Assembly (NCBI GenBank): GCA_964492735.1 | Contig: CAZBLE010000001.1 | Location: forward strand, 79,118-143,117 | Reading direction: 5' to 3' | Source of the DNA: CALKUP01 sp964492735 | GTDB lineage: Bacteria > Patescibacteriota > Patescibacteriia > UBA9570 > XYC2-FULL-38-9 | DNA: 64,000 nucleotides | Part shown: positions 47,944 to 56,176 of the stretch, in pieces | How the letters are laid out: each line of letters opens with the position of its first letter | How positions within the stretch are numbered: the stretch's first letter is position 1 | The notes under the pieces: generated by a model | The model's input: only the letters and a program-made list of their open reading frames with translations | What the model was told of the DNA's origin: nothing | Database searches by the model: none | Translations under genes and position numbers: made by a program

Positions 47944-48321
47944 TTACGACAAGACTGATTTTACCTTATCAACAACCTCTTGTGGCGTATGATTGGCTTT
48001 AATAAAATAATCAATCGCTCCCAACTCTTTCCCCTTTTGGATGTCCTCTTCTTGTCCAAGGTTTGTCAATAAAATAACAGGGATATTTTTTGTGACTGCA
48101 TTTTTTTTCAACTTTTTCAATGCGGCAAAACCATCCATTTTTGGCATGATGATATCAAGCAAAATAATATCTGGTTGTTTTTCTTCAGCAATTTGAATAC
48201 CTTCTGAACCGGTATAGCCTGAAAGAACTGCATACCCTTCTTTTGTGAATTTTTGGGTATACATATTGTGAAGCATCTCGTCGTCCTCCACGAGCAATAC
48301 TGTTTGTTTTTCTTGTGACAT
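47944..48321 (-). CDS. Single-domain response regulator (CheY-like)
   Basis: The receiver domain occupies the whole 125-aa protein. The acidic pair is in LLVEDDEMLHN, the phospho-acceptor Asp in PDIILLDIIMPKMDG, the Thr in VILLTNLGQ and the Lys in DYFIKANHTP. There is no output domain, so it should signal by protein contact, for example to a chemotaxis or pilus partner. No sensor kinase lies in the window. The type IV pilus genes are at 60-63 kb, not adjacent. Confidence 0.92.
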   Translation of the reverse strand: MSQEKQTVLLVEDDEMLHNMYTQKFTKEGYAVLSGYTGSEGIQIAEEKQPDIILLDIIMPKMDGFAALKKLKKNAVTKNIPVILLTNLGQEEDIQKGKELGAIDYFIKANHTPQEVVDKVKSVLS

Positions 48322-48341
48322 ATATCAATATTATTATCTAC

Positions 48342-48371
48342 ACTATACCATGAAATCGTTTTATCGTCCAA
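48342..48371 (-). promoter_or_regulatory. Promoter of the response regulator
   Basis: On the minus strand TTGGAC (48366-48371), an 18-nt spacer and TATAGT (48342-48347), 20 nt before the ATG. Confidence 0.5.
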
Positions 48372-48377
48372 CTCGCC

Positions 48378-49829
48378 TTAGACAGCAAGTGCCGGCGCGC
48401 TGCTTTCAAGAACTTTTTCAATGGCAGCCGCGGCAAGCAACGCCTGTTCATCGCGACCATATGCGCCGATACACTGAATACCTGCTGGAAGTCCGTGAGC
48501 AAGCGGGCCTGGAATTGTCACCGCTGGGACACCAGCGAGATTCATTGGAACAGTAAAGATATCAAGCAACCACATTGCAAGTGGATCATTGGCATTTTCT
48601 CCGAGCAAGAATGGAATACTCGGACTACTTGGACAAATAATCGCATCCACTTGTGTCATTGCAGCTGCAAAATCATTGATGATCAAGGTGCGCACTTTTG
48701 ACGCGATGTGATACAAGCTTTCATCAAATTCTCCGGAGAGTGTGTATGTACCGATTAAAATACGACGTTGCACTTCCGCACCAAATTTTGCGCGTGCGTT
48801 CATCATCACCTCATCAATCGAATCGCCGAGTGCGCGAGATCCAAATTGCAAGCCATCATATCGCGCCATATTACTACTGACTTCAGATGGAGCTAAAATG
48901 TAGTAGGCATTAATGGCATATTCTGCATGTGGCAATGAAATCTCAACAACTTCCCCACCGGCAGCGGTAATCTTTTCAATAGCGTGCATGAACGCCTCTT
49001 TCACAGCTGGTTGCATGCCTTCTAATTCCATGAATTCTCGAGGCACTCCAAATTTCATGCCTTTGATATCAGCCTGTCGCACGCGCTCAGTCAGGCCGTG
49101 TTGATTTGGGGTTTCTCGTGATGTTGTATCAAGCGGATCACGATGTGCAAGATGCTCCAAGAGGTACGCCGCATCTTCAACTGTGCGCGTAAACGTTCCA
49201 ACAGTGTCGAGTGAACTCGCCATTGCAATAGCGCCATAACGGGAATACGTGCCATATGTCGGCTTAAATCCAACAGTATGTGTAAAACCGGCCGGTAATC
49301 GGATACTCCCACCCGTGTCAGTTCCAAGAGCCCACGGCGCTTGTCCGCTAGCAACGGAAGCTGCTGAACCAGATGAACTTCCGCCTGGCACGCGCGCGAG
49401 ATCGTATGGATTTTTTGTCGCCCCAAACGCAGAGTATTCTCCGGTTGTCCCCATTGCATACTCATCCATATTTGCCTTTCCAAGCATTGGTGCGTCGACC
49501 AAGTCTTCGATCACTGTCGCGTTATATGGTGGGACATATTCTGCTAATACTTCTGAAGCAGATGTTGTGAGAATTCCCTTCGTCGCAAATAAATCTTTCG
49601 CGATATATGGAATTCCTGTCAGCGGCCCGCTATTTCCTGCGTCGATTTCTTTTTGCGCATGAGCCGCCCGAGCTCGAGCATGCTCTGCTGTCACAGTAAT
49701 TAAACTATTGAGCTCCGGATTGGTTGCTTCGATGCGCGCCAAATAGGCATTCGTGAGATCGAGCGCAGAGATCTGTTTTGTATCAAGCGCAACTCGCAGT
49801 TCTTGCAGTGTCATTGTGAGTGGTGTCAT
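48378..49829 (-). CDS. gatA: Glutamyl-tRNA(Gln) amidotransferase subunit A
   Basis: GatA supplies ammonia from glutamine to amidate Glu-tRNA(Gln) (or Asp-tRNA(Asn)) with GatB and GatC. The amidase triad is visible: the Lys in GIPYIAKDLF, and the two Ser in PGGSSSGSAASVASGQ and GTDTGGSIRLPA. The remaining fold is complete over 483 aa. The start overlaps the gatC stop by 4 nt (ATGA). Subunit GatB is not in the window. An AsnRS gene exists at 5375-6664, so the glutamine route is the likely use. Confidence 0.95.
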   Translation of the reverse strand: MTPLTMTLQELRVALDTKQISALDLTNAYLARIEATNPELNSLITVTAEHARARAAHAQKEIDAGNSGPLTGIPYIAKDLFATKGILTTSASEVLAEYVPPYNATVIEDLVDAPMLGKANMDEYAMGTTGEYSAFGATKNPYDLARVPGGSSSGSAASVASGQAPWALGTDTGGSIRLPAGFTHTVGFKPTYGTYSRYGAIAMASSLDTVGTFTRTVEDAAYLLEHLAHRDPLDTTSRETPNQHGLTERVRQADIKGMKFGVPREFMELEGMQPAVKEAFMHAIEKITAAGGEVVEISLPHAEYAINAYYILAPSEVSSNMARYDGLQFGSRALGDSIDEVMMNARAKFGAEVQRRILIGTYTLSGEFDESLYHIASKVRTLIINDFAAAMTQVDAIICPSSPSIPFLLGENANDPLAMWLLDIFTVPMNLAGVPAVTIPGPLAHGLPAGIQCIGAYGRDEQALLAAAAIEKVLESSAPALAV

Positions 49830-50143
49830 ACAGTTGTTGGTGTTTCAGTTGAATCTTGCATCACGGCTTTCACGATCAAATGACCAGCCTCATCAGTGCT
49901 CGGCATTGTCGGTATAATATCTTCTTTCGCAAATGTCATTGACGGCTCATCAGTACGCAGCACCGTTGATTGATGGTGAATCGCGTTGGTTTCTGTCACT
50001 TGATCCAAATCCAATGTCTTCAACACTTCAATGTGATGAAAAATATTATTCAGGTCTGTTGTGAGCTTTGGAATTGCACTTTCTTCCAAATGCAATTTTG
50101 CTAAACTTGCAAGTTTTTTAATCTCTTCTGCTGAAATATTCAT
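49826..50143 (-). CDS. gatC: Glutamyl-tRNA(Gln) amidotransferase subunit C
   Basis: GatC is the small chaperone-like subunit that braces GatA and GatB. The sequence has the family pattern MNISAEEIKKLASLAKLHLE, LTTDLNNIFHHIEVLKTLDL and VTETNAIHHQSTVLRTDEPS. I choose the ATG at 50141-50143; the longer frame adds residues with no match. At 105 aa the length is typical. It overlaps gatA, so the two are translationally coupled. Confidence 0.92.
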   Translation of the reverse strand: MNISAEEIKKLASLAKLHLEESAIPKLTTDLNNIFHHIEVLKTLDLDQVTETNAIHHQSTVLRTDEPSMTFAKEDIIPTMPSTDEAGHLIVKAVMQDSTETPTTV

Positions 50144-50223
50144 ACTATCCCAGACTACCAATTTTTTACTGCCGGAGCAAGCCAAACTGCTCAAAGCCCT
50201 AGTAATTATTTATATACAACGTC

Positions 50224-52737
50224 TCACACTACTGTATCGAGGACGGTTGCAAGCAATACATCAATTGTCACACCATTCTTTGCAGCAGTCAACGCACCGT
50301 CACGCATTGCTTTCAACACAATCTCTTTTGTCGTACCACCTTCCGAGATGAGATATGCCGCGTCTTCATTTTGGTCAATGGCGTCAGGAGCGCTTGTCCA
50401 AATAACCTCATAGGCAGACAGCACAATAGGACTAAGATCCTTATCAAGAATTGGCGCGTTATCGAGTAATATATTTTCTACTTTCAACTTAGCAGCCTGA
50501 ACCTTGCCTTGCAAGCTGTCGTATCGCGTATTCGGTGCTTTGTTTAAATCATCAATTTCTTTCAAGAGTGACTTCATAGTCATTGCAACTCGTTCAATAT
50601 TCCCCAGCGCTTTATCGCGCGCGGATGGTCGCGCTGCATCAGTGCCTGGCACTCCGAATGAACGACCAATCGCCAGCAAACTTCGTATGTATTGCACACT
50701 TCTCTGAATCAACTTGCGTTGCTCTTCTGTGGCTGGCTCTGCTTTTTCAATTGATGCTTTCGCAGATTCTGGGCGCATTTCAGTCGGTCGTGCGAGCGTT
50801 GCTGGCTGTGGTTTTTGAGGAGAAGGCGACGTCTTCCCAAACACTGCTGCTAACGCACCGACATCAACAGAGGGTCGATCTTTTTTTACAGGAGGCAAAG
50901 CTGGTTCAGTCGACATCGTGAGCGGATCATTGTCTAAAGCTCCGTCTTCTTGTAGCACTTCAAATGCAGACGCAGGAGCACTTTCTTCAAGCAGTCGAAG
51001 AGCGGTTGCAATCCTCTCCTCTCTTTTACGCAAAACATCAATAATTGGACCAATCACTGACTCGCTTCGTAAATACTCATTGTCCTCCATAGAAACAGCG
51101 ACGGGGTGCTGATATTCGATCATAAGCTTGTCATCAGCTGAAAAACCAGATCCTTGTGCAGCCATAAGAAGCCCTTTTGACTGCAGTGTGCTAAAAAAGG
51201 AATCAATTTTAGTTTTTTGTGTTTCTAGGTTTTTCTGCGTCACACTTCGTAAATGCGCATTTGAACCTTCCCACGGATCAGAATTTTTCTCGTCATATAC
51301 GATATCAGATGTCCCGATAAATTTCTTACTAGCCGAAAAATAATCAGCTTTACGATATCCATCCCTTGATGCCGAGCTCATCTCTCGAACACTTCTTTGT
51401 TCTATCCGGCTTATATCTTGTGCTTCAATAATTTTTTTAGTCGAGACATATTGTGCAATAACAGGATTTGTATATCGGTCCAAAGATTGCGTAAATCGAT
51501 CAATGAATGCCGGATCTTCAACAGCTGCTTCAATACGCTTACGTGCAATCGCCGTTTGTTCTGGAAATCTATGATTATAAATGTACCCCTTTTGAATAGC
51601 GGGTAAATCAAATATATGTGCTTGCTCAGGGAAAAAAATGCGCGGCATTGTCCCAACTGCAATCCACGTAGTTTCTGACTGCATTCGTGCTGCTGACCCA
51701 AGATCAATCGTCAATGAAAAACCGATCACCGATGGTTTACCAGCGCCATTCGAATGAACTGACAGATCGCTTGTACGGAGCACACCTTCGTTTTGCAAAA
51801 CCTCACAAGAAAACGTTTTGCGTATACTCGTATGCTCGTCAGGACCTTTCCATTGAAAGGTTATTATTCCATACTTCGCATTGGCAAGATCGCTCACTGT
51901 CGGCGCATCAAATCCAGCACGCGTCATTTGCTCAATGAAGGCTCGTGGAGAAGCCGCGTCAACAGGCACCTCATTCAATGGGATAGAAGGGTTGAATGAA
52001 AAATATTTTGAACTTTCAATTACGTCGTATTTTCCAATATATAAAACAGTACCTGTATCATACACTCCCTCAGGACTTAAACGCACTTCAACTCTTCCAC
52101 CTGGAATTGGGATAGTAATATTTTGAATACTACCACTACCTTTCGGCAATTTTTCCATTGCATGAACAGCAAGTTCTCGCCATTCGGCTACTTGCTGTTC
52201 AAACGTCAGTGCTTTCTCCGCAAACTCTTCTTCACACAAGTCATTAAACCGCTGCGCGATATCACCAAAACCCCATTCTGTAAACTGCTGTGTATCTTGT
52301 GCACTTAAGCCAGGAACACTTTTATAACCCGAAGCGTATATAACTTTTTCAGCAACTCCTCCTCGAATCGCTACGAGCGCCAGCTTTCCCTTAACCGTTT
52401 GAATACTCCACTCACGCTGTGGCATTGTTTCAACTATTTCCACCAGACATGCGCGCTGAAGCAATCGAGCGATGCTTGGGTTTTCAGGGACAACGCGACA
52501 ACGAAATTGCTGCGCCTCTACGTCCTTGACTGAGCGTAAATACGTCTTTAATTTTTCATGCTGACGCGCCGCAATAACATACGGTTTTGTGTTCCCTGGA
52601 ATCGGCGTCACTGCAGACGTTCGAATATCCCCAGAGTGCGTTAATTCAATATTCAAAATACATTCACCAATACTTGGCTCAACTTCAATTTCATTATGAC
52701 GAGGCGTACGAAAATTTTGATCATTTCTTTCTCCCAT
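50224..52737 (-). CDS. Large soluble orphan protein, 837 aa
   Basis: I do not recognise the family. The protein has no signal peptide or membrane span. A mixed alpha/beta N-terminal half (residues about 1-400, for example GKLALVAIRGGVAEKVIYAS and GSIQNITIPIPGGRVEVRLS) is followed by helical segments, a Pro/Ser/Lys-rich linker near 620-690 (SPSPQKPQPATLARPTEMRP), and a helical C-terminal end. No catalytic motif is apparent. The start ATG is immediately preceded by AGCATACGTATA, a 12-bp motif also found before the 52788-53141 gene. It lies just upstream of the gatC gene. Confidence 0.75.
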   Translation of the reverse strand: MGERNDQNFRTPRHNEIEVEPSIGECILNIELTHSGDIRTSAVTPIPGNTKPYVIAARQHEKLKTYLRSVKDVEAQQFRCRVVPENPSIARLLQRACLVEIVETMPQREWSIQTVKGKLALVAIRGGVAEKVIYASGYKSVPGLSAQDTQQFTEWGFGDIAQRFNDLCEEEFAEKALTFEQQVAEWRELAVHAMEKLPKGSGSIQNITIPIPGGRVEVRLSPEGVYDTGTVLYIGKYDVIESSKYFSFNPSIPLNEVPVDAASPRAFIEQMTRAGFDAPTVSDLANAKYGIITFQWKGPDEHTSIRKTFSCEVLQNEGVLRTSDLSVHSNGAGKPSVIGFSLTIDLGSAARMQSETTWIAVGTMPRIFFPEQAHIFDLPAIQKGYIYNHRFPEQTAIARKRIEAAVEDPAFIDRFTQSLDRYTNPVIAQYVSTKKIIEAQDISRIEQRSVREMSSASRDGYRKADYFSASKKFIGTSDIVYDEKNSDPWEGSNAHLRSVTQKNLETQKTKIDSFFSTLQSKGLLMAAQGSGFSADDKLMIEYQHPVAVSMEDNEYLRSESVIGPIIDVLRKREERIATALRLLEESAPASAFEVLQEDGALDNDPLTMSTEPALPPVKKDRPSVDVGALAAVFGKTSPSPQKPQPATLARPTEMRPESAKASIEKAEPATEEQRKLIQRSVQYIRSLLAIGRSFGVPGTDAARPSARDKALGNIERVAMTMKSLLKEIDDLNKAPNTRYDSLQGKVQAAKLKVENILLDNAPILDKDLSPIVLSAYEVIWTSAPDAIDQNEDAAYLISEGGTTKEIVLKAMRDGALTAAKNGVTIDVLLATVLDTVV

Positions 52738-52787
52738 ATACGTATGCTATATTTTTAAAATTTTCGCTATATTTGATATATAACGAA

Positions 52788-53141
52788 TTACCGACCTGAA
52801 CCGTAAAACCGCTTTCTTGCAGAACTCTTTGCATCATTACTTGCAATATCTGCACGCTCTTTATCTGTCAGATCTTCAGGTTTTTTTTCAATAACTGGAC
52901 CAGCCGGACCTGCTGTATCCAGTCCGTGAACATAGACATTATGTCGCTTATCCGTGGGATCGCTTATGACCGTAGACGTCTCTGTTGGGGCTGGAGATGT
53001 TCGGTGCAGTGCTCCAAGCTGTGTTTGATATCCAAGAATTTGTTCTTCATGAAAATCCTTATCACGATTCAGTTGCTCTTGTAATAATCGTCTTTCTTCT
53101 GGACTCATTATCGGTTGTTGTTTCGTACTTTTTTCAGTCAT
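52788..53141 (-). CDS. Small charged orphan protein, 117 aa
   Basis: The protein has an acidic/basic helical N-terminus (SPEERRLLQEQLNRDKDFHE), a Thr/Ser/Pro-rich middle and a basic end (SSARKRFYGSGR). It has no membrane span. It is probably a disordered or coiled-coil accessory. It is on the same strand as the 837-aa orphan, 50 nt upstream of it, and both have the AGCATACGTATA motif before the start (13 nt away here), so they may be co-regulated. Confidence 0.6.
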   Translation of the reverse strand: MTEKSTKQQPIMSPEERRLLQEQLNRDKDFHEEQILGYQTQLGALHRTSPAPTETSTVISDPTDKRHNVYVHGLDTAGPAGPVIEKKPEDLTDKERADIASNDAKSSARKRFYGSGR

Positions 53142-53233
53142 ATATTTTATTACGTATACGTATGCTGTTTTATTATTTGAATAGGGTCATTATATCCCGC
53201 CCTATCCCTGCACCACAAGACTTTTCGTCTATT

Positions 53234-53336
53234 AAACGCTAGACATAGATAGCGTTTCTTGAACACAGATCGATATATCTGTACTCAAGAAACGGTCCGA
53301 GCACAACAATCTTTTTTAGGGATGTGCGCTCGGGAC
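53234..53336. repeat. Hairpin cluster at the left edge of island B
   Basis: Three structures follow each other: AAACGCTA 53234-53241 with TAGCGTTT 53250-53257; an imperfect CTTGAACACAGAT/ATCTGTACTCAAG pair from 53258; and GTCCGAGC 53295-53302 with GCTCGGGAC 53328-53336. The text around 53285-53310 resembles the start of the 103-bp modules at 53675 and 54173. Confidence 0.7.
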
Positions 53337-53349
53337 GAGGAAGTCTCAA

Positions 53350-53613
53350 TTAGCTCTTGTCGAGCTCACTGATTTGCCTCCTCACCATCTGGAGACGAGC
53401 CTCGAGCGAGGCTTCCTCCAGACGGAGAGCTGTGAGCGCCGCTTGGCGACGCCCTTCCGTCTTTTCTGCCGGCTCCTTTGGGCAGGGTCGGACGTTGCTT
53501 TGCGGGGCGCCGGTCTGCGCCCCGCAAGCGAACAGAACTGCGTAATCTCCGGGGCTATTACCCCCGGAGCTCGTCATGCGTGCCCCACAGTCAGGGCATG
53601 TCACGTCTGGCAT
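53350..53613 (-). CDS. Small zinc-ribbon protein with coiled-coil tail, 87 aa (island B)
   Basis: The start ATG at 53611-53613 has an AAGGAAAAAAAG purine-rich ribosome site. The N-terminus has VTCPDCGARM, one C-x-x-C knuckle; later cysteines (FACGAQ and RPCPKEP) could complete a zinc site. The last 40 residues are a charged helix (LTALRLEEASLEARLQMVRR) with heptad-like spacing. DNA is GC-rich. It is separated from the next gene by a 103-bp hairpin module. The protein is likely nucleic-acid or protein binding, with function unknown. Confidence 0.6.
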   Translation of the reverse strand: MPDVTCPDCGARMTSSGGNSPGDYAVLFACGAQTGAPQSNVRPCPKEPAEKTEGRRQAALTALRLEEASLEARLQMVRRQISELDKS

Positions 53614-53674
53614 CTTTTTTTCCTTGTTTGAAACGTTGTGAATAACGTTCTTTGAATGCACAATCATTATTGTT

Positions 53675-53777
53675 CGCTCAAAGAAAGTCTGAGTACAACA
53701 TCTTTGCAGAAAATTGTACTCAGGTGAGACGAGCTGTCGTGTGCGTCATGAGTAACGCGTTACTTCAGCCCGTCTCG
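53675..53777 (-). repeat. Intergenic hairpin module, copy 1 (island B)
   Basis: It is nearly identical to 54173-54276: about 82 bp of the right part differ at only three positions that I can see. Two inverted repeats are present: GAGACGAGCTG 53726-53736 with CAGCCCGTCTC 53766-53776 (one G-U), enclosing the palindrome AGTAACGCGTTACT, and GAGTACAA 53691-53698 with TTGTACTC 53714-53721. It lies between the zinc-ribbon gene and the lipoprotein gene. Confidence 0.9.
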
Positions 53778-53782
53778 AGGGA

Positions 53783-54034
53783 TCAAAGAGCATTCGTGGG
53801 CCATGTTGCCCACGACGGGCAGGCAATCTTAACTGCCACGCCTCCCCTCAGGTAACAACTTCCAGCCCTGTCTTTGCAGACTTGGCTGGAAAAGAAGCTG
53901 GCCCCTCGCTGCTTGGCGCACAAAAACGCGCCAGTATTCCACACCTCCTCGTAAGGAGGCGGGTGCACCGACTTGCCGCCGCAGCCGGCGAGAGTGGCGG
54001 CGAGGACGAGGACGAGGACGAGGATCTTGTTCAT
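53783..54034 (-). CDS. Small lipoprotein, 83 aa (island B)
   Basis: The N-terminus is a classic lipoprotein signal, MNKILVLVLVLAATLAGCGG, with the lipobox L-A-G-C. The mature part is about 66 residues with three further cysteines (AFLCAK, QVCKD and GSCYL) and no known domain. The start has Shine-Dalgarno AAGGAG 5 nt upstream. The signal and composition resemble those of GC-rich proteobacteria, which fits a transfer. It is flanked on both sides by the repeated hairpin modules. Confidence 0.65.
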   Translation of the reverse strand: MNKILVLVLVLAATLAGCGGKSVHPPPYEEVWNTGAFLCAKQRGASFFSSQVCKDRAGSCYLRGGVAVKIACPSWATWPTNAL

Positions 54035-54172
54035 CTGCTCTCCTTCGTGCGAAGCACGACCTTGCAAAGCTGAAGACATTTCAGATGCAGGGACGCAACA
54101 GCGCAATATTGTGAGCTGCTCTGTTCCTGCATCTTTTTATTAACGTGCATTGAATGAACAACGTTTGTTATT

Positions 54173-54276
54173 CACTCAAGAAACGTCCCGAGCACAACAT
54201 CTTTGCAGAAAATTGTACTCAGGTGAGACGAGCTGTTGTGTGCGTCAGGAGTGACGCGTTACTTCAGCCCGTCTCG
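54173..54276 (-). repeat. Intergenic hairpin module, copy 2 (island B)
   Basis: Same module as 53675-53777, in the same orientation, between the lipoprotein gene and the exonuclease gene. The inner GAGTACAA arm is GAGCACAA here (one mismatch), and the palindrome is interrupted by two changes, while the long GAGACGAGCTG/CAGCCCGTCTC stem is kept. Confidence 0.9.
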
Positions 54277-54283
54277 GGAGAGA

Positions 54284-54964
54284 CTACAGCGCGGCCGCGA
54301 TCTCGCGAACCCGCGCGGGGTCTGCCTGGATGGCCTGGTAGATACACCAGGCCATGTCGGCGTCGTGGCTGGCCTTGTGGGCCGCCACCTCCTCGCCGGG
54401 GTTCCACCCCAGGGCCTGGGCGAGCGCCACGCGCCCGACGTCGGGGTTGATGCCGGCGACGCTGAGCAGCGTCGCCAAGTCGGTGGGCATGTAGAAGAAC
54501 GGGACGCCGAAGCCGTGCCCCCCAAACAACCGAACCAGGCACATCCAGTCGTATGCCCCGTTGTCGAGGAGCACGCGGACGTGGTCGTACTTGGTCGCGG
54601 GCGACCCGTCCCACGACTTGCCCTCGTACCCCGCGCCGCAGAACGCGAGGAGGCGGCGAGCGCCTTCCTCGAGGGAGACCAGTTCGGTCCCCTCCATTTT
54701 GGGGAGGACGTTGGCGACCACCCAGTCGCCTCCGAGAGCCGAGACGAGCTCGGTGGGGACAGGCGCCCCGGAGCGGATGGCGTCGAGCGCCTCCCGCAGC
54801 CCGGGGACATCGAACTCGACGTAGAGCTTGCTCCCGTCGGGGAGGACTGCCCCCGTCGAGAGGGGCAAGCAACCGGGGGTCAGCCCGGTGAACTCAAAAT
54901 CGACGGAGACGAGCGTCTCCGCGACAGGGAGTCCGGCGGCATTGGTCACGGTGCGGACGAACAT
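54284..54964 (-). CDS. DEDDh-type 3'-5' exonuclease-like protein (island B)
   Basis: The RNase H-like exonuclease fold is suggested by the start VDFEFTGL (the D-x-E pair), an LLDNGAYDW segment in the position of motif II, and AAHKASHDADMAWCIYQ, which contains the H-x4-D of motif III. The 226-aa protein resembles small stand-alone DEDDh exonucleases, and the RNase AS group is one possibility. The start has CTGGAG 6 nt upstream. DNA is strongly GC-rich. No phage or plasmid gene lies beside it. The substrate, RNA or DNA, is not known. Confidence 0.65.
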   Translation of the reverse strand: MFVRTVTNAAGLPVAETLVSVDFEFTGLTPGCLPLSTGAVLPDGSKLYVEFDVPGLREALDAIRSGAPVPTELVSALGGDWVVANVLPKMEGTELVSLEEGARRLLAFCGAGYEGKSWDGSPATKYDHVRVLLDNGAYDWMCLVRLFGGHGFGVPFFYMPTDLATLLSVAGINPDVGRVALAQALGWNPGEEVAAHKASHDADMAWCIYQAIQADPARVREIAAAL

Positions 54965-55152
54965 GGGAAACTCCAGAATTTTGGTCTTTGATAGACCATT
55001 CAGCGATAAACACCCAGCAAACCCGCTGGATATCTATTTGAAGCATTCATACGACACACGGTTTCGTGCATCTATATTGAAGGGTCGCGACTCATGGCAT
55101 TTCTGCCAGCGCTGCCTTCTTTTTATGAATATGTTTGCTTCAGCTAAATTCC

Positions 55153-55212
55153 TGTTGATTCAGGAACACAAGGCAAAAACCGACGGTTTTGCGCTCTATT
55201 CCTGAATCAACA
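55153..55212. repeat. Perfect 14-bp inverted repeat with a nested inner stem
   Basis: TGTTGATTCAGGAA 55153-55166 pairs with TTCCTGAATCAACA 55199-55212, and inside GCAAAAACC 55173-55181 pairs with GGTTTTGC 55185-55192. It lies at the right edge of island B, upstream of the exonuclease and TrmB-type genes. The rest of the 54965-55408 gap is AT-rich with a few more small hairpins and no gene that I can see. Confidence 0.9.
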
Positions 55213-55371
55213 TGTTTTGTTGTAAAAGGTGCATCACACCCGAAGGTATGACGAAGTATGATACTGATTTTTTCATGAAATGTCAATGTATATATACGCA
55301 TGTTTTTTTAAAGTATTAAAAAATGGCTAATATTAAATATAAAGATATACACAAATATGTCTATTTATGTA

Positions 55372-55400
55372 TTGACATATAAGAATATTTGGCCTATACT
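55372..55400 (+). promoter_or_regulatory. Promoter of the TrmB-type regulator, leaderless
   Basis: TTGACA (55372-55377), a 17-nt spacer and TATACT (55395-55400) lie 8 nt before the ATG at 55409, so the mRNA should begin at or within 2 nt of the start codon. Confidence 0.85.
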
Positions 55401-55408
55401 AGTTATAT

Positions 55409-56173
55409 ATGAAAAAAACAAACGCGATTTTCAGTGAATTTGGACTTGATACCAGCATGCAGCAGATCTTTGAAACCTTACTGACATCTGGCGATCTCTC
55501 AATTAGCGAATTAATTACAAAAACCGCGCTGAGCCGAGCAACGGTCTCATCTGCCGTGAAACAATTGCGCACGCGCGGGATCATCACAGAACAACGTATT
55601 GGACGAGTGGCAAAAATCTCACTCGCCCACCCCAAACAACTTGAACAGATTATCGCGCAGAAACAACAAGAAACAGCCGAGTCTATTGATCGCCTTCAGT
55701 CCTATATTCGAGAATCAACAAATGCATACAACCTGTCACATCATGGGCCGGGAGTGCGTTTTTTTGAAGGAGAGACTGAAATCACCGAACTTCTTGCAGA
55801 TTCATTAAAAGCAACCGATGAAATTCTCACGATTACTGACCATGACGCTGTCGAGCGCTATGCAAAAGCAATTAATGAAGAGTATGTTGCGGCTCGTTTA
55901 CAATCCGGGATTCGCAAACGCATGCTCCTTCCCCACTCCAAAGCAGCGCGTGAATATGCCGAATCTGTTCAATCCGATCTCACTGATATTCGTTTTATTA
56001 GCTCGCAATTCAAAACAAGTCTGGCAACTGAGATCTACAATGACACTGTTTCAACAATTGTCGCGAATGAAACACAAATCTATGGCTGGCTGATCACCCA
56101 ACCAATTTACGCACGATTTCAAAAACAACTATTTGAAGAACTTTGGGCGAAAGCCACTCTCCCTGTTCGATAA
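55409..56173 (+). CDS. TrmB-family transcriptional regulator
   Basis: The N-terminal winged helix (about residues 1-85) has MQQIFETLLTSGDLSISELI, ALSRATVSSAVKQLRTRGII and a wing with RIGRVAKISLA. The C-terminal part (about 110-254) resembles the effector domain of TrmB-like regulators (VRFFEGETEITELLADSLKA and ILTITDHDAVERYAKAINEE). Such regulators sense sugars or metabolites. It has its own leaderless promoter with no adjacent operon partner on the plus strand; the gene on the other side is convergent. The target is unknown. Confidence 0.85.
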   Translation: MKKTNAIFSEFGLDTSMQQIFETLLTSGDLSISELITKTALSRATVSSAVKQLRTRGIITEQRIGRVAKISLAHPKQLEQIIAQKQQETAESIDRLQSYIRESTNAYNLSHHGPGVRFFEGETEITELLADSLKATDEILTITDHDAVERYAKAINEEYVAARLQSGIRKRMLLPHSKAAREYAESVQSDLTDIRFISSQFKTSLATEIYNDTVSTIVANETQIYGWLITQPIYARFQKQLFEELWAKATLPVR

Positions 56174-56176
56174 TGC

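Noticed and set aside
53675..54276. Integron attC sites between island B genes
   Set aside because: The modules lack the conserved core sites (G-TTRRRY and its partner) at both ends, and no integrase gene lies in the window. The cassette idea is kept only as a loose analogy.
54236..54991. 251-codon plus-strand frame antisense to the exonuclease
   Set aside because: GC-rich genes often have long open frames in antisense. The minus-strand protein has recognisable motifs and a ribosome site; this one has neither.
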